Source: Paraburkholderia hiiakae (GTDB lineage: Bacteria > Pseudomonadota > Gammaproteobacteria > Burkholderiales > Burkholderiaceae). From it: a stretch of DNA of 64,000 bases. The number at the start of each line of letters is the position of its first letter. The first letter of the stretch is position 1. Location: assembly GCF_904848665.1 (NCBI RefSeq), contig NZ_CAJHCQ010000005.1:310001-374000 (forward strand), read 5' to 3'. The notes beneath the pieces are model-generated. The model had not been told where the DNA came from, did not search any database, and saw only the letters and a program-made list of their open reading frames with translations. Of the stretch, positions 7,445 through 15,195 are shown in pieces. The translations under genes and the position numbers were made by a program.

Positions 7445-9112
7445 ATGACGGCAACATCATTGCGTCAGCTCGCTACACCGCAGACCTCGCTATACACGAA
7501 CCTCGAAGTCTGCGCGAATCGTCATCCCGCGAAGGACGCCATTCTCTACTACGGCAGTTCCCTGAGCTACGGGAAATTGCGCGACGAAGCGCAGGCGTTG
7601 GCCGGATTCCTGCAACAGCATTGCGGAGTGCGTCGGGGCGATCGCGTTGTGCTCTTTATGCAAAACAGTCCGCAGTTCGTCATTGCGTTCTACGCCGTGC
7701 TGCGCGCGGATGCGGTCGTCGTGCCCGTCAATCCGATGAACCGGACGGCCGAGCTGCAACATATCTTCGAAGACAGTGGCGCGCGAGTGGCGTTTATTGG
7801 CGAAGAACTCATGGAACACGTGCGGCCGCTCATGGCGCGCCAGGTGGACCAGGTCGTGACGGCGCGCTATGCCGACTATTTAGACATGCAGACGGATCTG
7901 CCTCTGCCCGATATCCTGACTTCTTCCGGGCGACAGCACGATGCACAGTCGCCCGAAAACGATGCCAGCGTCACCCGCTGGTACGACGCGCTACTCCATG
8001 CGTACGTTGCGCGCCCCCACGAAGCCGGACCCGAGGACCTTGCGGTGATTCCGTATACGTCGGGCACCACCGGGCACCCGAAGGGATGCATCCATACGCA
8101 CCGCAGCGTGATGCATTCGACAGTCTCTTGTGGCGCCTGGCCCGATCTCCCCGGTGAGAGCGTGATGCTGTGCTCCGTGCCGCTTTTCCATGTGACGGGC
8201 ATGCAGAACTGCATGAACATGCCGGTCTTCATCGGCGCGACGATGGTGATCATGACCCGCTGGGACGCGAGATGCGCAGCCCACCTGATCGAACGCCACC
8301 GCGTGAGCACATGGGTCACGGTGCCGACGATGGTGATCGACCTGCTGAACCTTGGGGACATAGCGAGCTTCGATCTCGGCTCGATCACCTACCTGAGCGG
8401 AGGCGGGGCCGCCATGCCACAGGCCGTTGCGCAGGAGATCGAGAAGCGCTGGGGCATTGCCTACGTGGAAGGCTACGGGCTCACCGAAACGATGGCGGCA
8501 ACGCATATCAACCCGCGCACGCGGAGCAAGCCGCAATGCATGGGCGTGCCCGTTTTCAACACCTATGCGCTCGTAGTCGATCCCGATTCGCTGGAGACGC
8601 TTGGGGAAGGCGAGACAGGCGAGATCCTCGTGAGCGGGCCGCAGGTGTTCGACGGCTACTGGAACGCGCCGCAAGCGTCGCGCGATGCGTTCGCTTCGAT
8701 CGATGGGCGGCGCTATCTGCGCACGGGCGATCTCGGCTATGTCGACCACGAGGGCTACTTCTTCGTCGTTGACCGGCTCAAGCGCATGATCAACGCGTCT
8801 GGCTACAAGGTGTGGCCCGCCGAGGTCGAGGCCATGCTGTTCGAACATCCTGCCGTGCAGGAGGCCTGCGTGATCGCGACTCACGATGCGCGCCGGGGCG
8901 AATCCGTCAAGGCCGTCATCGTTCTACGCGGCGGTGCGTGTACTACGCAAGACGACATTGTCGCGTGGGCTCGCGAACGCATGGCGGCCTACAAGGTTCC
9001 GCGCGTGATTGCGTTTGCCGATAGCTTGCCGCGCTCGGCGAGCGGCAAGGTTCAGTGGCGTGTGTTGCAGGAAGCGGAAAACCGGCGCAAAGGCCTACCA
9101 GAATCGTCGTGA
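7445..9112 (+). CDS. AMP-binding acyl/aryl-CoA ligase
   Basis: The 555-residue product is an ANL-superfamily adenylating enzyme. The AMP-binding motif YTSGTTGHPKG, the later GYGLTE, the hinge region YLRTGDLGY, and the C-terminal KVWPAEVE and SASGKVQWR (with the catalytic lysine) are all present, so it should convert a carboxylic acid to its CoA thioester through an acyl-adenylate. The start at 7445 follows TGGAG with a five-base gap; another in-frame ATG at 7430 is possible. It follows the monooxygenase-esterase fusion on the same strand and precedes a porin, so it may activate an acid released or formed by the fusion protein. Chain length and ring preference cannot be read from the sequence. 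Confidence 0.92.
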   Translation: MTATSLRQLATPQTSLYTNLEVCANRHPAKDAILYYGSSLSYGKLRDEAQALAGFLQQHCGVRRGDRVVLFMQNSPQFVIAFYAVLRADAVVVPVNPMNRTAELQHIFEDSGARVAFIGEELMEHVRPLMARQVDQVVTARYADYLDMQTDLPLPDILTSSGRQHDAQSPENDASVTRWYDALLHAYVARPHEAGPEDLAVIPYTSGTTGHPKGCIHTHRSVMHSTVSCGAWPDLPGESVMLCSVPLFHVTGMQNCMNMPVFIGATMVIMTRWDARCAAHLIERHRVSTWVTVPTMVIDLLNLGDIASFDLGSITYLSGGGAAMPQAVAQEIEKRWGIAYVEGYGLTETMAATHINPRTRSKPQCMGVPVFNTYALVVDPDSLETLGEGETGEILVSGPQVFDGYWNAPQASRDAFASIDGRRYLRTGDLGYVDHEGYFFVVDRLKRMINASGYKVWPAEVEAMLFEHPAVQEACVIATHDARRGESVKAVIVLRGGACTTQDDIVAWARERMAAYKVPRVIAFADSLPRSASGKVQWRVLQEAENRRKGLPESS

Positions 9113-9354
9113 TTCAACTGCAAGATTCCTTGCAATTGATGTGCACCGGGAAATGTAAAGTTTCTGACGGTTTAGCGATGCCTTCTCAGGCAACTTATGG
9201 TCATGGGCACGACGTCTCCACGAGGCGATCGAGAGCGCCCCACGACACAACAGAATTTGAGCGGGGGAGACCACTCAGGTCGTCGCAAAAAAAGCACGAT
9301 GATTTGATCAATTTAATTCGTAGTACAACATAAACATAAGATTGGAGTCATGGA

Positions 9355-10539
9355 ATGAGGAAGGTAAGGAGATTGCCCGGCAACGCCGCTTCGGTAGCCA
9401 GTAACCGGGTTGGAAGGAGAGCGCGAGGCCGAACGGCGGGCATGCTGGTCGGCGCCATTTCCGTGGCTACGTTGTATTCGGCGCCGGCGGCCGCACAGTC
9501 GTCGGTGACCCTCTACGGTCTGGTCGATGCCGGCGTTCGCTATACGACGCACGCAGACCCGGCGGGCGATTCGCAGTTCCAGATGTTGAGCGGCGCGAGC
9601 GAGAGCCACTTCGGCATCAGGGGCGCGGAAGACATTGGTGGTGGGACGAAGATCATCTTCACCCTGGAGAATCGCTTCTTTCCGAACAACGGGCAGATGG
9701 ACCCGGCCTATCCCTTCTTCAATACGGCGTTTGTCGGACTGCAATCGAGCACGTTCGGCAAGCTGACGATGGGTCGCCAGATCAATCCATTCGCCGACGC
9801 CGTGCTGGGCTCCTTCATATCGAACCGCTGGCTGCCGTCGTTCTATCAGTTCCGGCCGGAAGTCATGATGGCCCAGGGCGTATGGACGAGCAACATGGTC
9901 AAGTACGCGGTGCGATATCAGTACCTGACCGCCGAGGTCTCGTACGCGTTTGGCGGTCAGGCGGGCCAGTTCGGCGCGGGTAGCCAGATTGGCGCGTCCA
10001 TTCTGTATCTGCCCGCTGCGCCGCTGACCTTGTCTGCCGCCTATCTCGACTCGCGCGACGCCGTGAACGCCTCCCAGCATCTCAAGTCATGGACGGTGGG
10101 CGGCTCGTACACGTTCGCCTCGACCACCGTGAATGCAGGCTGGGTCGTCAACCGGCAGGACTCCGGATTTGTCGGCAATTTCCCTAACGGCCCGTTCTCC
10201 GAGCCCGCATTGACCGCGCTGAAATTCAATACGTTCAGCGCGCGAGAAATGTTCTTTGGCGGCGTGAGCCAGCAAATCGGCTTCGCCACGCATCTCTCCG
10301 CCAACGTGTGGCGCACGATCCAGACCGGCAAGGCCCAGTCCGGTGACGGCAACGCGACGCAATTCCAGCTGCTTGCGGACTATAACTGGTCCAAGCGCAC
10401 GGATACTTACGTCGAAGTGGATTACTCGCTGTACCGGGGCGGCATGATCGGCGCGCAGTTCCAGGGCATCAACGCAGTGAGTTCGGCTTTCGGCAGCACC
10501 CAGCTTGGCGTGACGGCGGGTTTGCGGCACCTCTTCTAG
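9355..10539 (+). CDS. Gram-negative porin with an extended N-terminal region
   Basis: A 394-residue outer-membrane porin of the Burkholderia OmpC/Omp38 type. Cleavage after SAPAAA would release a mature protein starting QSSVTLYG, the hallmark of these porins, and the sequence ends with TAGLRHLF, giving the terminal aromatic residue recognised by the Bam machinery. Unusually, about 29 mostly basic residues precede the hydrophobic core of the signal peptide (which begins near residue 30, MLVGAISVATL). The chosen ATG at 9355 has GGAG eight bases upstream; an internal start at 9442 would give a normal signal peptide but lacks an obvious ribosome site. It probably supplies the catabolic genes upstream with substrate. 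Confidence 0.92.
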   Translation: MRKVRRLPGNAASVASNRVGRRARGRTAGMLVGAISVATLYSAPAAAQSSVTLYGLVDAGVRYTTHADPAGDSQFQMLSGASESHFGIRGAEDIGGGTKIIFTLENRFFPNNGQMDPAYPFFNTAFVGLQSSTFGKLTMGRQINPFADAVLGSFISNRWLPSFYQFRPEVMMAQGVWTSNMVKYAVRYQYLTAEVSYAFGGQAGQFGAGSQIGASILYLPAAPLTLSAAYLDSRDAVNASQHLKSWTVGGSYTFASTTVNAGWVVNRQDSGFVGNFPNGPFSEPALTALKFNTFSAREMFFGGVSQQIGFATHLSANVWRTIQTGKAQSGDGNATQFQLLADYNWSKRTDTYVEVDYSLYRGGMIGAQFQGINAVSSAFGSTQLGVTAGLRHLF

Positions 10540-10550
10540 ACGCACCGCAT

Positions 10551-10577
10551 GAGCGCCCGCCTATCGAGCGGGCGCTC
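10551..10577. terminator. Bidirectional stem-loop between convergent porin and Crp genes
   Basis: GAGCGCCCGC at 10551-10560 and GCGGGCGCTC at 10568-10577 form a perfect ten-base stem with a seven-base loop in the short gap between two convergent genes, the expected place for a shared terminator. Confidence 0.7.
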
Positions 10578-10587
10578 GTGCGCGAAA

Positions 10588-11283
10588 TCATGGGTAATCC
10601 TGAAAGGACGAGAGGATGTCTTTCGACAAGATTTCAATTCGGCCATACCGGAGCGTGATCGCGCCTTTTTCCGCCATCGCCTTGAGTTCAAGCGAAAGCG
10701 TCTGGCGCGTGATGCCCAGCATCATGGCGAGCGTGTCCTGCGAGAGGCTCACGTCCTGGCGGCACTGTGGCGCAAGCGTCACGTCGCCGGAAGCGAGTGA
10801 GAGCAGGCGGCGGGCAATGCGCGCGCGCGTGGAATGAAGCGTGGCGTCTTCGACCATACGGTAAAGCCAGTTCATATGGAGCGACTGCAACTCCGCAATC
10901 GCGCGCACGAACGCGTGGCTGCGCTGCATCAGTTCCTCGAAGGCAGCGGCCTTCACGACAAGGAGGGTCGAGCGCTCGAGTGCTATGACGTCGCGCGGGC
11001 GCGGCTGCCGGCTCGTGAGCGAGGTCTGCCCGAACCAGTTGCCGGGTTCGATCACGGCAAGGATGGCTTCCTTGCCGTCTTCGCGAACCGTAGAGGCCTT
11101 GAGCCGGCCGCTCTTGATGCCATAAAAGGCGCTCGGTGCGTCGCCGCGATGGAAAAGATATTCGCCGGGGCCCAGCGTCATCAGTTCGCTGTTGCGGAGC
11201 AGCGCTTCCTGTTCTTCGGCAGGTAACGCGCTGAACCATTGGTTTGTCCGCATTTCATCGGACGTATCGTTCATGAGGGCCAT
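10588..11283 (-). CDS. Crp/Fnr family transcriptional regulator
   Basis: The 231-residue product has an N-terminal cyclic-nucleotide-binding fold (LGPGEYLFHRGDAPSAFYGI…GNWFGQTSL) and a C-terminal winged helix with LSQDTLAMMLGITRQTLS as the recognition region. No cysteine cluster of the Fnr type is present at the N-terminus, so an oxygen-sensing [4Fe-4S] cluster is unlikely. Effector binding cannot be judged. It is convergent with the porin gene and separated by 137 bases from the acetoacetate-decarboxylase-like gene, which lies upstream on the same strand. Neither start codon candidate (11283 or 11274) has a strong ribosome site. Confidence 0.9.
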   Translation of the reverse strand: MALMNDTSDEMRTNQWFSALPAEEQEALLRNSELMTLGPGEYLFHRGDAPSAFYGIKSGRLKASTVREDGKEAILAVIEPGNWFGQTSLTSRQPRPRDVIALERSTLLVVKAAAFEELMQRSHAFVRAIAELQSLHMNWLYRMVEDATLHSTRARIARRLLSLASGDVTLAPQCRQDVSLSQDTLAMMLGITRQTLSLELKAMAEKGAITLRYGRIEILSKDILSSFQDYP

Positions 11284-11355
11284 GTGAAGCAGTCAATATG
11301 CAGATCAATGTTCGAGCGCGGTGCAAGCCGCATGCATTCACCGCATATTATCCGT

Positions 11356-11395
11356 CGAAAAATGGCGTGCCCTCCCACAAATGGGGGAGGCACGC
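11356..11395 (-). terminator. Intrinsic terminator of the acetoacetate-decarboxylase-like gene
   Basis: Read on the minus strand, a nearly perfect hairpin (GCGTGCCTCCC… pairing with …GGGAGGGCACGC) is followed by a run ATTTTT. It lies about 30 bases after the stop codon of the decarboxylase-like gene, so it is a good Rho-independent terminator. Confidence 0.7.
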
Positions 11396-11420
11396 CGCGG
11401 CCCTCATTGTTTTGGTGCGC

Positions 11421-12227
11421 TTACTTCGTGTTGTCGCTCAGCGTTTTCAGGTCCGTCACGCTATAAGCCATGGACCCGCGAAAGCCCGCGCCCACGCGCA
11501 CGGGTTGGAGATCCGAAATCTCTTCGCCTTCGGCGATCGGGAACGAGAGCTTACCTTCACCTGTCCAGACGCCGGCGATCTGCGCGTTGTCCATGACGGA
11601 GAGCACGAGTTCGTTCACGGCTGGCGTTTCATGCTGGCCAGCAGCGAGGCGCGGGAAATAGCGCAGATTCACGACCGGGCGGCCCGCGATGCTGAGTTTC
11701 GAAACGTCTTCAACGGCCTTCTCCAGCTTGACCTCGGCGCGGGCAAGACGCTGGCCGGCGGCGCTAGCCGTGGCGGCGAATCGCGTGCCTGCTGCAACGG
11801 GCGCTGCCGCGGGACTCAGCGCCGCGAACGAACGCGTTTGATGCACCTGGCCATAGCGTTTCGGGAAGCCTTGAATCAGACCGCGCATCATCGCGGAGTC
11901 GTTGTCCACGAAGATGTACGGGCAATACGAAACCGGCTTGCCGTCGTGCAGCGCGTCCACGAGGATGAAAAATTCGCGGTACTGATAGCGCGCCGGGTCG
12001 AGCATCTCGTCGTTGCTGCCGGTGAATTGCCAGTCGATGAAGAGGGCCGTGGCGTGCCCCGGCGACGCCGGATCGGCAGTCAGACCTTTGGGGAGCACAG
12101 CGGCCACCGCCGCGGGATCGGCCCAGAATTCGACCAGGATGAAATCGCCGGAATAGTGCCACGGCGGCGGGGGCGCGATGCTCGAAAGTCCACGGGGCGA
12201 GAGGGGAACAGCGTACGGCTTGGTCAT
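11421..12227 (-). CDS. Acetoacetate decarboxylase family protein
   Basis: The 268-residue product matches the acetoacetate decarboxylase family. The segment QGFPKRYG carries the lysine that forms the Schiff base in the classical enzyme, preceded by the typical YREFFILVDALHDGKPVSYC and YIFVDND. Family members either release CO2 from acetoacetate or act as aldolase/dehydratase-like enzymes on other keto acids, so the exact substrate is open. A GGAG stands six bases before the ATG. The tautomerase gene lies 63 bases upstream on the same strand; together they could process an enol/keto acid. Confidence 0.88.
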   Translation of the reverse strand: MTKPYAVPLSPRGLSSIAPPPPWHYSGDFILVEFWADPAAVAAVLPKGLTADPASPGHATALFIDWQFTGSNDEMLDPARYQYREFFILVDALHDGKPVSYCPYIFVDNDSAMMRGLIQGFPKRYGQVHQTRSFAALSPAAAPVAAGTRFAATASAAGQRLARAEVKLEKAVEDVSKLSIAGRPVVNLRYFPRLAAGQHETPAVNELVLSVMDNAQIAGVWTGEGKLSFPIAEGEEISDLQPVRVGAGFRGSMAYSVTDLKTLSDNTK

Positions 12228-12290
12228 GACGACTCCAGATTGATCAGGTTCACGGCTAAAGAATGGCTTTCAGGTTGCCTCACGTCGCCA

Positions 12291-12713
12291 TTAGCTGGCG
12301 GCGGAAGCCGCAGGCGAATTCGCAGCGGGAATGACCGCGTTGCGGCCCGCAAGCCCGTTACCGGGCGACCAGTTCTCGCTCGCCACTTCGATGATGTTGA
12401 TGAAGACATCGGCGGGATCGACGCCGAGCGTGGCTTTCAGTTTGCCGACGAGGTGTTCGTAGAAGCGCTTCTTGTCATCGGCGCTGCGTCCTGCGGTCAG
12501 CGTGATCTGAACCAGCAGCTGGCCCGGGCTGCGCTTGAACGGAAACGTCGTGTTCGCGAGGAAGTTGGCGTCTTCATGCTCGGTGATCGTCATGAAGAAG
12601 GCTTCCGGGTGAACGCCGAGCGCCTCGTGCAGCGACTCGTGAATGCCCTTCAGGACTGCGGTGCGAAATTGAGCGGGCCGGCCGGCGCGCATCGAAACAT
12701 GTGTCATTGGCAT
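12291..12713 (-). CDS. Tautomerase family protein
   Basis: I chose the ATG at 12713, which makes the protein 140 residues starting M-PMTHVSMRAGR. After removal of the initiator methionine this exposes Pro1, the general base of 4-oxalocrotonate tautomerase-type enzymes; a CGGAG precedes this start. A longer frame upstream would bury the proline and is therefore rejected. The size is about twice that of a single 4-OT unit, suggesting a two-repeat beta-alpha-beta fold as in the MIF/CHMI branch. It is probably co-transcribed with the downstream acetoacetate-decarboxylase-like gene. The substrate is unknown. Confidence 0.8.
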   Translation of the reverse strand: MPMTHVSMRAGRPAQFRTAVLKGIHESLHEALGVHPEAFFMTITEHEDANFLANTTFPFKRSPGQLLVQITLTAGRSADDKKRFYEHLVGKLKATLGVDPADVFINIIEVASENWSPGNGLAGRNAVIPAANSPAASAAS

Positions 12714-12986
12714 GGAAAGCTCCGTTTGGCGATTGCTGCGCCAAATCTTAGGCGTGCGTGCGATCACATCCAACAATCACAGCGAATTGCTGCGATGAGA
12801 TTTTCAAATCATCGAATTGGACCTTATCGAGCCATCTCAGGGTTTTCGCTGCGCTCCCCCATCCGGGGGATATTGCCGGCGTCCCGATGTCGCGATCATT
12901 GCTTCAACGGAACGTCGCTCCGATCAGAACGAAAAACAAGGCACCGGCGTTCGTGAGATCCATGTTCAGGAACCAAGGAGATATCG

Positions 12987-14633
12987 ATGTCGGACGACGT
13001 GAAGACGGCTCACGCTAGCAATGCCTACGCTTATCCGTTGCTGATCAAGCAATTGCTGCATACGCCCTTCGCTCAGGCTCAGGAGCAGGAGATCGTCTAT
13101 CGCGGCCAACTGCGCATGAGCTATGCGACCCTTCGCGAGCGCATTGCGCGCCTTGCCAACGGTCTCGCCCAGCTCGGCGTGGAATACGGTAGCACCGTTG
13201 CGGTGATGGATTGGGACAGCCACCGCTACCTGGAGAGTTATTTCGCCGTCCCGATGATGGGTGCGGTGCTGCAGACCGTGAACGTGCGTCTGTCTCCGGC
13301 GGAAATCGCTTATACGATCAACCACGCTGGCGCCGAAGTGCTGTTCGTTCACACCGATTTCATTCCGGTAGTCGAGTCCATCAAGGACCAGCTCGAAACC
13401 GTCCGCACGTTTGTGTGGATCGACGAGCCGGGCAGCGAAGCGCCCGCCCATGCCATTGCGTTTTCGACCGAGTACGAAGCGATGCTTGCCGCGAATAGCA
13501 CGAGCTACGACTTCCCGGAGTTCGACGAGAACACGCGTGCAACGACGTTCTATACGACCGGCACGACAGGTTTGCCCAAGGGCGTCTACTTCACGCATCG
13601 GCAACTCGTGTTGCACACCATCTCGCTCATGGCGGCGCTCGCTGCGCCGGTTTCCGGGCAACGCTTTCATCGCGGCGATGTGTACATGCCGCTCACGCCG
13701 ATGTTCCACGTCCACGCATGGGGCATGCCCTATATCGCCACGACGCTCGGCGTGAAGCAGGTCTATCCGGGCCGCTACGTGCCGGAACGGCTGGCGAAAC
13801 TCATTGAGGACGAGGGCGTGACCTTCTCGCATTGCGTGGGCACCATCCTGCACATGCTGCTCACGTGCCCCGAGGCGAAGGCGACGGACTTCAGCAAGTG
13901 GAAAGTGATCATTGGCGGCAGCGCGCTGCCGCAGGGCCTGGCCGTCTCGGCAGTGGCGCGCGGCATCGACGTGTTCGCCGGCTACGGCATGTCCGAGACC
14001 TGTCCGGTGCTTAGCCTCGCGCAGCTGCCGCCGGGCGCCGAAAAGCTGGAAGCCGACGAACAAATTCGCCTGCGGTGCAAAACCGGAATGCCGGTTCCGC
14101 TCGTCGATCTTCGTGTGGTGGACGACGAGATGGCCGATCTCGCGCATGACGGGAAATCCACGGGCGAGATCGTCGCGCGTGCGCCGTGGCTCACGCAAGG
14201 CTATCTGAAGAATCCCGAGGCGAGCGAGCAGCTTTGGGCTGGCGGCTATCTGCATACGCAGGATATCGCCAGTATCGATCCGACCGGCAACGTGCAGATT
14301 ACCGATCGCCTCAAGGACGTCATCAAGTCGGGTGGCGAGTGGGTTTCGTCGCTGGAAATCGAAAACCTGATTTCGCAGTACGAAGGCGTTTCTGAAGTGG
14401 CCGTTATCGGCATCAAGGATGAGAAGTGGGGGGAACGGCCGGTCGCGCTGGTGGTGCTCAAGGAGGGCGTGGCGGTCACGGAGGAAGACATCAAGCAACA
14501 CGTGCTGTCGTTTAGCGCATCGGGACGGATCTCGAAGTATGCAGTGCCGCAGACCGTGAAGTTCGTTGAGGCGCTGGCGAGAACGAGCGTCGGCAAGGTC
14601 AACAAGAAAGCGCTGCGCGAGCAGATCGCCTGA
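12987..14633 (+). CDS. Medium-chain fatty-acyl-CoA ligase (AlkK-like)
   Basis: A 548-residue AMP-binding ligase. Motifs include FYTTGTTGLPKGVY (phosphate loop), GYGMSE, and the C-terminal DRLKDVIKSGGEWVSS with GKVNKKAL at the end. The IKSGGEWVS form and the sequence around TPMFHVHAWGMPY are typical of the AlkK branch, which activates medium-chain fatty acids. The start has AAGGAG at good spacing. It heads a same-strand cluster with an R-specific hydratase, a class II PHA synthase, a phasin and a PHA depolymerase, so its likely job is to turn medium-chain alkanoates, or monomers freed from stored polymer, into CoA esters. The assignment of chain length is inferred from the context and branch. 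Confidence 0.9.
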   Translation: MSDDVKTAHASNAYAYPLLIKQLLHTPFAQAQEQEIVYRGQLRMSYATLRERIARLANGLAQLGVEYGSTVAVMDWDSHRYLESYFAVPMMGAVLQTVNVRLSPAEIAYTINHAGAEVLFVHTDFIPVVESIKDQLETVRTFVWIDEPGSEAPAHAIAFSTEYEAMLAANSTSYDFPEFDENTRATTFYTTGTTGLPKGVYFTHRQLVLHTISLMAALAAPVSGQRFHRGDVYMPLTPMFHVHAWGMPYIATTLGVKQVYPGRYVPERLAKLIEDEGVTFSHCVGTILHMLLTCPEAKATDFSKWKVIIGGSALPQGLAVSAVARGIDVFAGYGMSETCPVLSLAQLPPGAEKLEADEQIRLRCKTGMPVPLVDLRVVDDEMADLAHDGKSTGEIVARAPWLTQGYLKNPEASEQLWAGGYLHTQDIASIDPTGNVQITDRLKDVIKSGGEWVSSLEIENLISQYEGVSEVAVIGIKDEKWGERPVALVVLKEGVAVTEEDIKQHVLSFSASGRISKYAVPQTVKFVEALARTSVGKVNKKALREQIA

Positions 14634-14674
14634 ATGGTCGGGCCGGGTTTGGACAATAGCCAGGAGTGGAAACG

Positions 14675-15139
14675 ATGAGTCTGGAAAATTACCGCGTCGA
14701 GACGCTCGGCGATTTTGTGGGCCGTGAACTGGGCGTATCGGATTGGGTCGTGGTCGACCAGGAACGGATCGACGCGTTCGCAGCGTGCACCGGCGACCGG
14801 CAATGGATACATGTGGATGTGGAGCGCGCGAAGCGCGAGAGCCCTTTCGGCGGAACCATCGCGCATGGTTACTTGACGTTGTCGCTGCTCGCGAGTCTTG
14901 CGATGGAAATCGGCATCGTCCCCAAGGACGCTTCGGCGGGATTGAACTACGGGCTCGACAAGGTGCGCTTCATGACACCCGTTAAGGCCGGAGCGCGCGT
15001 GCGCAACCGTGTCACGCTCGAGTCGGCGGAGAACAAGGGAGGAGGCCGCGTGCTAGTCAAGACGACGAACACGCTGGAGATCGAGGGCGAGGACAAGCCC
15101 GCATTGGTCGCACAAACACTTGCGATGCTGATTGCGTGA
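14675..15139 (+). CDS. phaJ: MaoC/NodN-type (R)-specific enoyl-CoA hydratase, PhaJ-like
   Basis: The 154-residue product has the hydratase-2 (hot-dog) motif: DRQWIHVD at about 49-56 supplies the catalytic aspartate and histidine, followed by GGTIAHGYLTLSLL. It most resembles the NodN/Rv0130-like single-domain (R)-specific enoyl-CoA hydratases. Such enzymes convert beta-oxidation enoyl-CoA to (R)-3-hydroxyacyl-CoA, the PHA synthase monomer. An AGGAG stands eight bases before the ATG at 14675. It sits between the acyl-CoA ligase and the PHA synthase genes with short gaps, which supports this monomer-supply role. The symbol phaJ is given by function and context. Confidence 0.82.
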   Translation: MSLENYRVETLGDFVGRELGVSDWVVVDQERIDAFAACTGDRQWIHVDVERAKRESPFGGTIAHGYLTLSLLASLAMEIGIVPKDASAGLNYGLDKVRFMTPVKAGARVRNRVTLESAENKGGGRVLVKTTNTLEIEGEDKPALVAQTLAMLIA

Positions 15140-15195
15140 TACCCGTGGCGTCGCGAAAGACGAACGAGACGAAAGAGACTATTGAGGAGTCGAAA

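Noticed and set aside
9304..9311. TTGATCAA palindrome upstream of the first porin as an Fnr/Crp box
   Set aside because: The half-site spacing of Fnr (TTGAT-N4-ATCAA) and Crp sites is absent; an eight-base palindrome is expected by chance.
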